Source: Gemmatimonadaceae bacterium (GTDB lineage: Bacteria > Gemmatimonadota > Gemmatimonadetes > Gemmatimonadales > Gemmatimonadaceae). Taken from it: DNA of 64,000 nucleotides. Shown here in pieces: positions 45,113 to 54,069 of this stretch; position 1 is the first letter of the stretch; the number at the start of each line of letters is the position of its first letter. The notes under the pieces were generated by a model. That model saw only the letters and a list, made by a program, of their open reading frames with translations, searched no databases and was not told the DNA's origin. The stretch covers positions 393,148 through 457,147 of the forward strand of contig JADKJT010000030.1 in NCBI GenBank assembly GCA_016720905.1, written 5' to 3'. The translations under genes and the position numbers were made by a program.

Positions 45113-46015
45113 TCAGCGACCCCCGAACTCCTTGGGCGCCACGGTGCGCAGGAACTTGATCACCGCTGACATCTCGATCGGGGTCATCAGGGTGGTGGAC
45201 GCCACTGGCATTGGCTCCTTGAGCTTCGAACCATCGGGGCGAACGCCCGCGCGCAAGGCGTGCTCCAGCTGTGCGTCGGTGTAGTGACTGATGCCGGTGG
45301 GCGTGAGATTGGCGGCCGGCGGCGTCTCCGGCGGGAGTCCGGGGATGGGTCCGCCGCTGAGTCCCGGACCGTGGCACCCCGTGCAGCCGCCAATGTCTGC
45401 CAGATACCGGCCATAACCGACTGTGGAGTCGGGGACCATTGATGCCACGGGCTTGATGGTATGATCGATGATATCGGCCGTATACAGCGGCAATTTGCCG
45501 GTTGCGAACAACACCTTCCCCATTGGACGCAGCATCACGTTCACGGTGGGTCGGTCAACCGGAGGGACGGAGCGCAAGTAGGCGATGATGGCTGACAGGT
45601 CGTCGTCGGCCATTGATATCCAATCCTCGGACGGCATGATCGCTGCCGCATGCCCATCGCGCTTGACGCCATGCCGGATGAGACGCGCCAGTTCGGCGTC
45701 GCTGTAGGTGCCGATCACACCGCCGGCGCTGGTGATGTTCTTGCCAGCGAGTATTCCCAGCGCCGGATCGTCGACCAGCGTGGCCCCGCCAAGATCGGGC
45801 CCGTGACACACCACGCATTTCGTGATGGACTCGACCAGGTGCTTCCCTCGGGCAATCGACAGGGAATCGGAGACGGCCGTAAATGGGGTGAGCGCGACGT
45901 CATAGACCTTGGCCGCCTTCTGGCTGCTGGCGTAGTAGGCCCAGCCCACAAATACCGCCACCACACCGATCAGGCTCCCAAGAACAACACCGATTCGACG
46001 CAACCAGCGAGACAT
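45113..46015 (-). CDS. Dihaem c-type cytochrome, membrane-anchored
   Basis: A 300-residue protein with an uncleaved N-terminal anchor (IGVVLGSLIGVVAVFVGWAY) and two cytochrome c domains: TKCVVCHGPDLGGATLVDDP (CVVCH, about residue 70) and GGCTGCHGPGLSGGPIPGLP (CTGCH, about 210). Methionines in IMPSEDWISM and EPMPVASTTLMTP could be the sixth ligands. Similar proteins carry electrons to terminal oxidases or accept them from dehydrogenases. Start at 46015; an upstream in-frame stretch is not needed. No partner enzyme lies adjacent. The gene is separated from the symporter operon by a strong hairpin and the GTAC repeat tract. Confidence 0.85.
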   Translation of the reverse strand: MSRWLRRIGVVLGSLIGVVAVFVGWAYYASSQKAAKVYDVALTPFTAVSDSLSIARGKHLVESITKCVVCHGPDLGGATLVDDPALGILAGKNITSAGGVIGTYSDAELARLIRHGVKRDGHAAAIMPSEDWISMADDDLSAIIAYLRSVPPVDRPTVNVMLRPMGKVLFATGKLPLYTADIIDHTIKPVASMVPDSTVGYGRYLADIGGCTGCHGPGLSGGPIPGLPPETPPAANLTPTGISHYTDAQLEHALRAGVRPDGSKLKEPMPVASTTLMTPIEMSAVIKFLRTVAPKEFGGR

Positions 46016-46115
46016 GGCAGGATCCTCAGAAAATTCAGGCTTCGCAGTCGGGAAAGTCACCCGTCGATAGCGAATAACATTTCGGACACATTCCTGCAAT
46101 ATGTGACGGAAAGCA

Positions 46116-46149
46116 AGCGGGGCAGACCTCATGCAAGGTCTGCCCCGCT
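46116..46149 (-). terminator. Long hairpin terminator of the symporter operon
   Basis: A perfect 14-bp stem AGCGGGGCAGACCT pairing with AGGTCTGCCCCGCT around a 6-nt loop (CATGCA). Reading leftwards it is followed by TTGCTTT. It lies about 70 bp beyond the last symporter gene, after the GTAC repeat tract. Confidence 0.75.
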
Positions 46150-46153
46150 GCCT

Positions 46154-46222
46154 CAGTACTCAGTACTTGGTACTTAGTACTCAGTACTCAGTACTTGGTA
46201 CTTGGTACTTGGTACTTGGTAC
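46154..46222. repeat. GTAC-containing 7-bp tandem repeat tract, locus 2
   Basis: About ten copies of a heptamer of the form CAGTACT/TAGTACT/TGGTACT, with a run of identical GGTACTT units at the right end, directly abutting the stop codon of the small symporter subunit. The same units form locus 1 at 6318-6408, 40 kb away. Function unknown. Confidence 0.85.
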
Positions 46223-46384
46223 TTACTTCTTCTTCGCATGCGGCGGCTCGGGTGGATCCAGCGGCCCGATTCCATCCGGATCATGATGCTTCTTCTCGGT
46301 CAACAGGAGGTAAAAGCACCAGAAGGTCAGTCCAAGGACAAACGTCCAACTCACGGCCATAAAGGCAATAGCGCCACCGGACAT
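46223..46384 (-). CDS. Small subunit of the NSS transporter (MetS-like)
   Basis: A 53-residue protein from ATG 46384 with a single membrane helix (IAFMAVSWTFVLGLTFWCFY) and a charged, proline-rich tail (LLTEKKHHDPDGIGPLDPPE). It overlaps the stop of the large symporter gene by one base (TGATG), so translation is coupled. In the MetPS/AlaP-type transporters a small one-helix protein is required for activity of the large subunit; this gene fits that role by size, topology and position. Confidence 0.75.
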   Translation of the reverse strand: MSGGAIAFMAVSWTFVLGLTFWCFYLLLTEKKHHDPDGIGPLDPPEPPHAKKK

Positions 46385-48030
46385 CAGGCCTCCGCTCGGT
46401 TGGTGGGGATCTCGACGAAGCCCTTGTAGTCGTCGTACTTGTTCCGCTTCCACGCGGTGCGGATGATGAACAGGAATACAATGATGAACAGCACCAGAAT
46501 GCCGCGCGAGAGCATGATGAACGGCATGTCGACGTCCGTGACCGGATTGGCACTGCCTGCCGACCGCTGATTCAGCAGAATCGGCAGCGCTTCATCCTTG
46601 CCCCACCAGGTGAGAATGATGAGCAGGTAGAGCGGCGTGACATATGTCATGATGAACTTGAAGATCTGCGGGATGCGGATGTCCGCGCCCATGTGAATGG
46701 ACTTCCACGCGTTGTCGGGCTTGAAGATCCAGACGAACACGATGGTTTCCAGCACGGCTACCAATACCAGGCCGAACGTGCCGACCCAATAATCCCACTC
46801 GTCGAGGAATCCGTGGCCAAGCCAATGTACATGCATCATGCCGATCGAAAAACACAATACCCCGAGTGCCGTGGCGACTTTTTCGCGCTTGAAGCCAAAC
46901 TCCTCGCGGAAGAAAGCCGTAACAGGCGTGAGCATCGCCACCGATGAGGTGATTCCGGCAAAGAACAACAGGCCAAACCACATCACGCCAAGCAGGTTGC
47001 CGATGGGCAAGGTCTTGTCAATCTGTTGGAACACCACGGGCATCGTGGCAAAACCCAGATCGAACGAACCCCCCTGGGCAATTTGCATGGCACCGGCGAC
47101 ACCGAAGAACACCACGGTGGCAGGAATGGCGATGGAACCACCCAACACCACTTCGGCCGTTTCGTTGGTCGCAGCCGTGGCCAAACCATTGAGCGTGATA
47201 TCGTCCTTCGTGGACAGATACGAGGCGTAGGCCTGCAGCGAGCCCATGCCGACGGACAGCGTGAAGAAGATCTGACCGGCCGCCGCCAACCAGATGCCGG
47301 GCTGGTTCAGCCGAGACAAATCGGGCTTGTAGATGAACTCAAGACCCTGCGCCGGTGTCGCTCCGATCCCGGCCTGCGCCGGCAACGTGAGCACGACACC
47401 GGCCAGAATCATCGCGAAGATGAACAGGATCGGCATGCCGATCTTGGCCAGCTTCTCAATGCCCCCGGAGATGCCGCGCGACAACACCCAGATGTTGATG
47501 AACAGCGTCACCGAGAAGAACAGGTACGGTGTATATGACGCATGCTGGGCGGCCGTGCCTTCTGGCGTCAGTCCCTGGAAGGAGCGCAGGTACGCAAGCA
47601 TCGTCTCCTGCGTGGTGTTGCCCCAGTAGTCCTTGGTGGCCGAAAAAATCGCAAAAGCCAGCGTCCAGCTTTCGATATACGTGTAGTAGATCATCACGCC
47701 GAGCGGGATCACCATGCCCACAACACCGAAGTACTTGGCGGCCGGGTGCTTCCAGATGGCCGCGAACATGCCGGGTAGATGTCCTTTGCGGTATCGTCCA
47801 CCATTGCGACCGATGCCCCACTCGATCCACATGAGCGGAATACCCAGCAGCAGCAGCGCGATGAAGTACGCAATCATGTACGAGCCGCCACCATTGGCGG
47901 CCGCCTGGCGCGGGAAGCGCAGGAAGTTGCCGAGGCCGACTGCATTGCCCGCCATGGCGAGAATGAGGCCGATTCGACTTCCCCAGGCTTCGTTGGAGCC
48001 AGCGTGGGCGTCGGAGTTCGATGAGGACAA
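46384..48030 (-). CDS. Sodium-dependent neurotransmitter:sodium symporter (NSS) family transporter
   Basis: A 548-residue LeuT-fold transporter with about twelve helices. Family blocks: GLILAMAGNAVGLGNFLRFP (the unwound helix 1 with the Asn of the sodium site), GGGSYMIAYFIALLLLGIPL, ESWTLAFAIFSATKDYWGN, FTLSVGMGSLQAYASY (helix 6), FFAGITSSVAMLTPVTAF and ALGVLCFSIGMMHVHWLGHG. Substrate is probably an amino acid. The TTG at 48030 is my choice: GGAG lies 6 bp upstream and no homologous ATG is found, while the ATG at 48168 lies within the neighbouring gene. The small second subunit overlaps the 3' end. Confidence 0.85.
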   Translation of the reverse strand: MSSSNSDAHAGSNEAWGSRIGLILAMAGNAVGLGNFLRFPRQAAANGGGSYMIAYFIALLLLGIPLMWIEWGIGRNGGRYRKGHLPGMFAAIWKHPAAKYFGVVGMVIPLGVMIYYTYIESWTLAFAIFSATKDYWGNTTQETMLAYLRSFQGLTPEGTAAQHASYTPYLFFSVTLFINIWVLSRGISGGIEKLAKIGMPILFIFAMILAGVVLTLPAQAGIGATPAQGLEFIYKPDLSRLNQPGIWLAAAGQIFFTLSVGMGSLQAYASYLSTKDDITLNGLATAATNETAEVVLGGSIAIPATVVFFGVAGAMQIAQGGSFDLGFATMPVVFQQIDKTLPIGNLLGVMWFGLLFFAGITSSVAMLTPVTAFFREEFGFKREKVATALGVLCFSIGMMHVHWLGHGFLDEWDYWVGTFGLVLVAVLETIVFVWIFKPDNAWKSIHMGADIRIPQIFKFIMTYVTPLYLLIILTWWGKDEALPILLNQRSAGSANPVTDVDMPFIMLSRGILVLFIIVFLFIIRTAWKRNKYDDYKGFVEIPTNRAEA

Positions 48031-48142
48031 ACGTGCTCCAGAGGCGGAGTGAAGGGTACGCGCGGTTCGGGCCGCTTGGTCAGTCGCTAAAATTCGGTTA
48101 AGAGCAGCCGTTGTCCAGAGGCCAGGGTGTATTTGACCCCAT

Positions 48143-49444
48143 CTATTGTCGGCGTACGACCTGCCCACCCTTCATCACAAAGCTGACCTTTCGCAACTGG
48201 GCAATGTCTTTGGTGGGGTCACCGGACACTGCCATGAGGTCCGCCAGCAACCCGGGCGCGACGCGACCGAAGTCATTCTCGCGGTGCAGCAGTCGCGCAT
48301 TGACACTGCTGGCCGCCTTGAGCGCAGCGACAGGTGTCATCCCGTATTCCACCATCAATTCCAGTTCGAGCGCGTTGGTGCCGTGCGTGAACACGCCCAC
48401 ATCGCTGCCGTTGCAGATCGTCACCCCCGACGCCAGTGCGAGCTTGAACATCGCCTTTTTCTGGGTGATCCCGGCCGGCTCGGGATCCACGCCCTTCTTC
48501 CAGCCGCGATAGCGAGTCGTTGACTCGGTGGCGCTCAGCGTGGGACAGAACGCGACGTTGTGGGTCTTCATCAGCGCAAACGTTTCTGCGGTGGCAGCGT
48601 CACCGTGCTCGATGGTTTCCACGCCCGCCATGATCGCGCGTCGCATCCCTTCGACGGTGCTGGAATGGGCCACTACGGGGCGCCCACTGGCGCTGGCCGT
48701 TTGCACAATGGCCAGCCACTCGGCGTCAGTGAAAGTCGGACGCGCTTCGCCGCGAGGGCCCCAGCGGTAGTCGGCGTAAATCTTCACCCAATCGGCGCCA
48801 TGGCCGATCTGGTCGCGAACCACCCGGGTGAGGCCTTCCACGCCATCGGCTTCTTCGGCTCCCTGCGGGACGCCGATTTCCACACCGAATCCCTTTGGTC
48901 CGTACGATCCGGTGGCGACGATCGCTTTGGTGGTGACGAACAGGCGCGGTCCCGGAATGATGCCTTGTTCCACCGCTTCCTTGAGTCCCACATCGGCATA
49001 GCCGGCGCCCTCGGTGCCCAGGTCTCTCAACACTGTGAAGCCGGCCATCAGCGTGTTGCGCAGGTGGTTAACGGCGCGCGACGTGCGCAAGGCCAGCGAT
49101 TCGCGCAACACCTGATCGTTCCACGGTGTTTCGTCGTACGGGTGCAGCAGCACGTGACTGTGGAGATCGCTCAGCCCGGGCAACAGCGTCGAGCCGGGCA
49201 AGGGAATGCGCTCGGCGTCTGCCGGCACTTGCATCTGGGCCAACGGTCCGACGCTGACGATGCGTTGCCCACGTACCAGCACCGCCCATCCACGGGCGGC
49301 GGCGTCGCTGGTGCCGTCGAACACCGCGTCGGGGACGAGGAGCACTGGACGGGGCACCGGGCGCGCCACGTCGGCGGTCTGCGCGGCAACCGGAGCGAAC
49401 GCGACACCAAGCAGGATGGCGGAACGGGCGAGTCGCCGAATCAT
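48143..49444 (-). CDS. Exported amidohydrolase-family protein
   Basis: A 433-residue metal-dependent hydrolase with signal peptide LARSAILLGVAFAPVAAQ (ATG 49444). Metal ligands: HxH in LPGLSDLHSHVLLHPYD, the lysine for carbamylation in DWVKIYADYRW, His in VVAHSSTVEGM and TIEHGDAATAE, and the catalytic Asp in CNGSDVGVFTHG. It resembles the imidazolonepropionase/prolidase-like subgroup that hydrolyses Xaa-Pro dipeptides or cyclic amides. Substrate not determined. Its stop lies close to the symporter gene on the same strand. Confidence 0.88.
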   Translation of the reverse strand: MIRRLARSAILLGVAFAPVAAQTADVARPVPRPVLLVPDAVFDGTSDAAARGWAVLVRGQRIVSVGPLAQMQVPADAERIPLPGSTLLPGLSDLHSHVLLHPYDETPWNDQVLRESLALRTSRAVNHLRNTLMAGFTVLRDLGTEGAGYADVGLKEAVEQGIIPGPRLFVTTKAIVATGSYGPKGFGVEIGVPQGAEEADGVEGLTRVVRDQIGHGADWVKIYADYRWGPRGEARPTFTDAEWLAIVQTASASGRPVVAHSSTVEGMRRAIMAGVETIEHGDAATAETFALMKTHNVAFCPTLSATESTTRYRGWKKGVDPEPAGITQKKAMFKLALASGVTICNGSDVGVFTHGTNALELELMVEYGMTPVAALKAASSVNARLLHRENDFGRVAPGLLADLMAVSGDPTKDIAQLRKVSFVMKGGQVVRRQ

Positions 49445-49478
49445 GGGCAATCGGAAGGTTGAAGAAACGGTTGCCACG

Positions 49479-50084
49479 CTATTGCTGCTGCACGGAAAAC
49501 TCGCCGGTGGACATGGCGGTTGGCACGAGCCGAGACACACCACCCGACACGGCGAACGCCATGGCGTCCGCACTGTTCACGTCGAGCGCGCGGACCAGGC
49601 CGGCGGGAACCACGTAGATCTGCCCCGACCACGCATATGAGTGCGGACAGTACACCGCCACATGATCGAGCAGGCCCAGCTGGTGCATCGATTCTTGGGT
49701 CACGAACCCGATGACCAACGTGCCATTCGGAATCAATGTCAACAGGACCGGCTTATCGAAGCGACGCTTCTCGCCCACAAACGCGTTCAGCAGATCCTTG
49801 GTCGACCCGTACACCAGGCGGACAAATGGAAGTCGCGCCATTGCGCGCTCCAGCCACCCGACCGCGGAACGCGTAAGGAAGCTGGAGCCGAGGAATCCCA
49901 CCAGGGTGATCAATCCCACGGTGACGACGAACCCGGCACCAGGTGGCAGTTCCACGAGACGTCCCAACCACCCGTCCACACTGGTGAAGACATACCACAG
50001 CACCGCAAGCGTGACAGCCAGCGGCGCCAGCAGTACCAATCCGCGTGCGAAATAGCCCAGCAGCTTACCCATCGCATCCCTCAC
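49479..50084 (-). CDS. DUF502-family membrane protein
   Basis: A 201-residue protein with two N-terminal helices (LGYFARGLVLLAPLAVTLAV and AGFVVTVGLITLVGFLGSSF) and a soluble C-terminal domain containing LPFVRLVYGSTKDLLNAF and GTLVIGFVTQE and VAVYCPHSYAWSGQIYVVPA. DUF502 proteins are common, conserved and of unknown function. The ATG four codons downstream (50072) is an alternative start. It runs divergent from the S9 peptidase gene. Confidence 0.88.
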   Translation of the reverse strand: MRDAMGKLLGYFARGLVLLAPLAVTLAVLWYVFTSVDGWLGRLVELPPGAGFVVTVGLITLVGFLGSSFLTRSAVGWLERAMARLPFVRLVYGSTKDLLNAFVGEKRRFDKPVLLTLIPNGTLVIGFVTQESMHQLGLLDHVAVYCPHSYAWSGQIYVVPAGLVRALDVNSADAMAFAVSGGVSRLVPTAMSTGEFSVQQQ

Positions 50085-50212
50085 GCGGCTGGCGCCGCGA
50101 CGTTAGTCTATTTTTGCGTGAAAACGAGCCGGTGTTGCTCCCAAAGCTGGGGCCAGTGAGCACGGCCGACCAGCCCGCCAGTCAAACTGCTCCGTCCCTT
50201 TCCAGACTTTCG

Positions 50213-53200
50213 ATGCGCACTCCGTTGATCCTCCGCCTGCAGGTTGCGACCACGGTCGCTGTGGCAGCCATGCTCTGCTGGCCGACGACAGGACAGGGCC
50301 AGGGGGCGAGTGCGGCGTCGGCCGCCTCGTCGTCCAACGCCAATCCGTATACGCGTGTGTCTCCGTGGACGCCGCCGCCGCCGCCGGCGGGGAAGAAGGC
50401 GATCACGCAGGACACGTATGACGAATGGCGCACGATCTCGGGATCGTCGTTGTCCAACGACGGCAAGTGGGCGGTCTATACGGTGAGCCCCGTCGTTGGT
50501 GAAGGCGATCTGATCGTGCGGTCCACCAGCAGTGCCACCGAGTATCGCGTGCCGCGAGGGTATACCGGGCGCCCGCAACTGCAGGCCTCGGCCGATTCCG
50601 CCGCGCAGTTTTCCGCCGCCGCCGCGCAGGTCAGCGCCGACAGCCGCTTTGTGGTGTTCACCGCGTATGCGTCGCGCACCGACGTCGAACGCGCACGGTC
50701 CCGTCGGGGCACTCCGGCGCCGCGCAACGGCATGGGGATCGTCAATCTCGCCGATGGGATCGTGACCCGCGTACCTGCGGTACGCTCGTATCGTCTGGCG
50801 CGAAATGGCGGTCGCTATCTCGCCTATCTCTTGGAAGACACCACGGCGCAGCGACCGGGGCAGAACGGTGCCGCGCCGGCGACGGGACAGGCGGTCCGTG
50901 ACACGACACGTCCCGCCGCGCCTCGGCGGGAGACCGGCACGACACTCGTGTTGCGCGAGCTGGCCACCGGCACCGAGGTGCGCATCGATGGGGTGACCAA
51001 CTACACGTTTGACGAGAACGAGAAGTGGCTGGGCTATACCGTGACCACGCGCGACGGCAAGGGAGATGGCGCCTACGTCCGCCTGCTCACCGGGGGCGCG
51101 GTCACGACGCTGCTCGCCGGACGCGCCTCGTATCGTGGTTTCGCGTTCGATCGCAAAGGCGAACAGGTGGTGTTTCTGTCCGACGTGGGCGACAGCACGT
51201 CTCGCCCCAAGTTCTCGGTGTATCACGCGTCGTTGGTGCCAGCCAAGGGCAAGGCAGCGGCCCCGATTGCGGCGCGGCGGATTGTTGCCGGGACGGAAGC
51301 GCCGGAGGGATTGTTGATCGCCGAGCGTGGTCGGGTGGATTTCACGCGCGAAGGCAATGCCGTGCTGTTCGCGCTGGCGAATGTGCCGATGGACTCCATT
51401 CCGGCCGACTCGCTGGCCGACAAGGCCATCTACGATCTGTGGCACTGGCAGGACACCAAGATCCAGCCGCAACAGAAGCTTGACGCGGCGCGCGATCGCA
51501 ATCGCACGTATCTCGCCGTCTACCACCTGTCGACCGGCAAGTGGACGCGATTGGCGAACGATTCGTTGCAGGTCACGCTGAGCGATGATGCGAAGCGCGC
51601 GCTCGCCGTGAACAGCGTCGAGTACGCCATTCCGCAGTTCTGGGGTGAGCGAGGTGCCGATGTGTACCTGATCGATCCGATGACCGGTGCCAAAACACTG
51701 GTCGCGAAGAAGCTGCGTGGTCAGACGCAGCTGTCGCCCGGCGGGAGTTACGTCACGTGGTTTGATGACGGGCAGTGGTACGCGTACGCCACGGCCACCG
51801 GCAAGAAGGTCAGCCTGACGGCGGCCATCTCGAGCGTGAAGTTTCAGGACGAGGAATTCGATTCTCCCGACATTCCACCACCATATGGGTTGGGCGGATG
51901 GACCACCGGCGACAAGCGGGTGCTGGTGTACGATCGATTCGATGTATGGGAAGTCGATCCGTCCGGCATGGTCGCGGCCAGAAACCTCACCGATGGCGAG
52001 GGTCGACGGGCTGGTCTGACATTTCGAGTGATCAACCTGGATCGGGAGGATCGATTCCTCGATCCGGCGGAGCCGGTGCTGCTGCGCGCCGTGGATTCGT
52101 TGACGAAGGCCTCGGGCTTCTATCGGGATCGCCTTGGCGTGGACAGCAAGCCGGAGCGCATCGTTATGGCGGATCGGAATTTCGGCAACCCGCAGAAGGC
52201 GCGGAACGCTGAGCAGTATCTGATCACGCAGTCCACGTATCGGGAATTCCCGGACCTGTGGACGGGCGGTTCGCTGGCCGGCACGTCGAAGATCTCGAAC
52301 GCCAATCCGCAGGAGTCGCAGTACCCCCGAGGCACGGTGGAACTGGTGTCGTGGCTCAACGGCGATGGCATTCCGCTGCGCGGGTTGCTGTACAAACCGG
52401 AGAATTTCGATGCGTCGAAGCAGTGGCCGATGGTGGTGTACTTCTACGAAAAGCTCACCGACGGACTGCACAGCTATGTGGCGCCGACGGGACGCAATGT
52501 GGTGAATCCGCAAGTCTACAACGCGCTTGGCTACCTCGTGTTCGAACCGGATATCATCTACACCGACGGCCAGCCCGGTCCAAGCGCGGCGAAAGCCATC
52601 ATTCCGGGCGTGCAGGCGCTGATTGGCAAGGGCTTCGTCGATCCGAAGCGCGTGGGCATCACGGGCCAGTCATGGGGCGGCTATCAGTCGGCGTATCTGA
52701 TTACCGTGACGAACATGTTCGCGGCGGCCGTGCCCAACGCGACCGTAGTGAACATGACCAGCGCCTACGGCGGCATTCGTTGGGGGTCGGGGCTGGCGCG
52801 CGCGTTCCAGTACGAGCACACGCAGAGTCGCATTGGCGGGTCGCTATGGGAGTTCCCCGAGCGGTTTGTCGAGAACTCGCCCTTGTTCCGCCTGGATCGC
52901 GTGACAACCCCCGTGCTGTTCATGGCCAATGACAACGATGGCGCGGTGCCTTGGTATCAGGGAATCGAGTTCTACGTGGGGATGCGTCGCCTGCAGAAGG
53001 AGGCGTACATGGTGACGTACAATGGTGATGACCACAACCCGACCAAGCGCGCCAACCAGAAGGACATCGACAAGAAGATGCAGGAGTTCTTTGCGACGAA
53101 ACTTCTGGGGGCCCCACCCGCGTCATGGATGGTGCGCGGTATTCCGTTCCTGGAGAAAGGGCGGGACCAGGTGCGCCCAACGACCACTCCCGCCACGGGC

Positions 53201-53233
53201 ACCACGAACGTGCGCGGACCCGGAGGCAACTGA
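50213..53233 (+). CDS. S9-family serine peptidase (prolyl oligopeptidase type), exported
   Basis: A 1006-residue peptidase with signal peptide LQVATTVAVAAMLCWPTTG, start at 50213. A beta-propeller-like N-terminal half precedes the catalytic domain. The nucleophile is in VGITGQSWGGYQSAYLITVT (GxSxGG), the acid in FMANDNDGAVPWYQ, and the base in YNGDDHNPTKRAN. The propeller gates the active site so that only short peptides enter. Longer than cytosolic family members because of extra N-terminal sequence. The stop overlaps the start of the AIM24-like gene by one base (TGATG). Confidence 0.9.
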   Translation: MRTPLILRLQVATTVAVAAMLCWPTTGQGQGASAASAASSSNANPYTRVSPWTPPPPPAGKKAITQDTYDEWRTISGSSLSNDGKWAVYTVSPVVGEGDLIVRSTSSATEYRVPRGYTGRPQLQASADSAAQFSAAAAQVSADSRFVVFTAYASRTDVERARSRRGTPAPRNGMGIVNLADGIVTRVPAVRSYRLARNGGRYLAYLLEDTTAQRPGQNGAAPATGQAVRDTTRPAAPRRETGTTLVLRELATGTEVRIDGVTNYTFDENEKWLGYTVTTRDGKGDGAYVRLLTGGAVTTLLAGRASYRGFAFDRKGEQVVFLSDVGDSTSRPKFSVYHASLVPAKGKAAAPIAARRIVAGTEAPEGLLIAERGRVDFTREGNAVLFALANVPMDSIPADSLADKAIYDLWHWQDTKIQPQQKLDAARDRNRTYLAVYHLSTGKWTRLANDSLQVTLSDDAKRALAVNSVEYAIPQFWGERGADVYLIDPMTGAKTLVAKKLRGQTQLSPGGSYVTWFDDGQWYAYATATGKKVSLTAAISSVKFQDEEFDSPDIPPPYGLGGWTTGDKRVLVYDRFDVWEVDPSGMVAARNLTDGEGRRAGLTFRVINLDREDRFLDPAEPVLLRAVDSLTKASGFYRDRLGVDSKPERIVMADRNFGNPQKARNAEQYLITQSTYREFPDLWTGGSLAGTSKISNANPQESQYPRGTVELVSWLNGDGIPLRGLLYKPENFDASKQWPMVVYFYEKLTDGLHSYVAPTGRNVVNPQVYNALGYLVFEPDIIYTDGQPGPSAAKAIIPGVQALIGKGFVDPKRVGITGQSWGGYQSAYLITVTNMFAAAVPNATVVNMTSAYGGIRWGSGLARAFQYEHTQSRIGGSLWEFPERFVENSPLFRLDRVTTPVLFMANDNDGAVPWYQGIEFYVGMRRLQKEAYMVTYNGDDHNPTKRANQKDIDKKMQEFFATKLLGAPPASWMVRGIPFLEKGRDQVRPTTTPATGTTNVRGPGGN

Positions 53234-54024
53234 TGGCGGCGGACGAGATCGACTACCAGATCATTGGCGATGACCTGCAGGCGGTGATCATCACGCTGGA
53301 CCCCGGCGAGGCGGTGTACGCCGAAGCCGGCGGCATGATGTTCATGCGCGAAGGCATCACGATGGCCACCACGCTCGACCCGAACGCCAAGAGCGGGTCG
53401 ATGTTCGACAAGCTGATCGGCGCGGGCAAGCGCGTCCTGTCGGGCGATTCGTTCTTTGTCACATTGTTCGGGAACAGCGGCGCGCGCCGAGCCGATGTGG
53501 CGTTTGCCGCGCCCTATCCGGGCAAGATCGTTCCGCTGAACCTGCGCGACTGGGGCGGCACGGTGATGGCGCAGAAGGACAGCTTTTTGTGCGCCGCGCG
53601 CGGCATCGACATCACGGTGGCCTTTACGCGAAAGATCGGAGCCGGATTCTTTGGAGGCGAAGGGTTCATCCTGCAGAAACTGCAGGGCGACGGACTGGCG
53701 TTCCTGCATGCGTCGGGCACGTTGCACGCCATCGATCTGGCCGCCGGCGAGAAGCTCCGCGTCGATACGGGTTGCCTGGTCGCGTTTCAACCGACGGTCG
53801 AGTACGACATCCAGCGCGTGCCCGGGATCAAGACCGCACTGTTCGGTGGCGAAGGGTTGTTCTTCGTGCAGCTGACGGGGCCAGGTCGTGTAATCCTGCA
53901 GACGTTGCCGTTCTCCCGGCTTGCCGACCGCATTATCGCGGCCGCGCCGCGCGCCGGTGGCAGCCGACGCGAGGAAGGATCGGTCCTGGGCGCTTTGGGC
54001 GGCCTGCTGGGTGGCGATCGGTAA
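53233..54024 (+). CDS. AIM24/TIGR00266-family protein
   Basis: A 263-residue soluble beta-rich protein of the AIM24 family: VIITLDPGEAVYAEAGGMMF, DSFFVTLFGNSG, KIVPLNLRDWGGTVMAQKDS, FLCAARGIDITVAF, GEGFILQKLQGDGLAFLHAS and GGEGLFFVQLTGPGRVILQT. Bacterial members have no assigned role. Coupled translationally to the S9 peptidase gene by an overlapping stop and start. A glycine-rich tail (LGALGGLLGGDR) ends the protein. Confidence 0.85.
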   Translation: MAADEIDYQIIGDDLQAVIITLDPGEAVYAEAGGMMFMREGITMATTLDPNAKSGSMFDKLIGAGKRVLSGDSFFVTLFGNSGARRADVAFAAPYPGKIVPLNLRDWGGTVMAQKDSFLCAARGIDITVAFTRKIGAGFFGGEGFILQKLQGDGLAFLHASGTLHAIDLAAGEKLRVDTGCLVAFQPTVEYDIQRVPGIKTALFGGEGLFFVQLTGPGRVILQTLPFSRLADRIIAAAPRAGGSRREEGSVLGALGGLLGGDR

Positions 54025-54069
54025 GCCTGCCGGGTGCCCGCCTTGGGTACCCTGCTAGCTTTTCACGCC

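Noticed and set aside
50108..52513. 801-codon open frame on the minus strand, opposite the S9 peptidase
   Set aside because: High-GC antisense shadow: Arg/His-rich composition, no family motifs, and the plus-strand frame carries a full catalytic triad.
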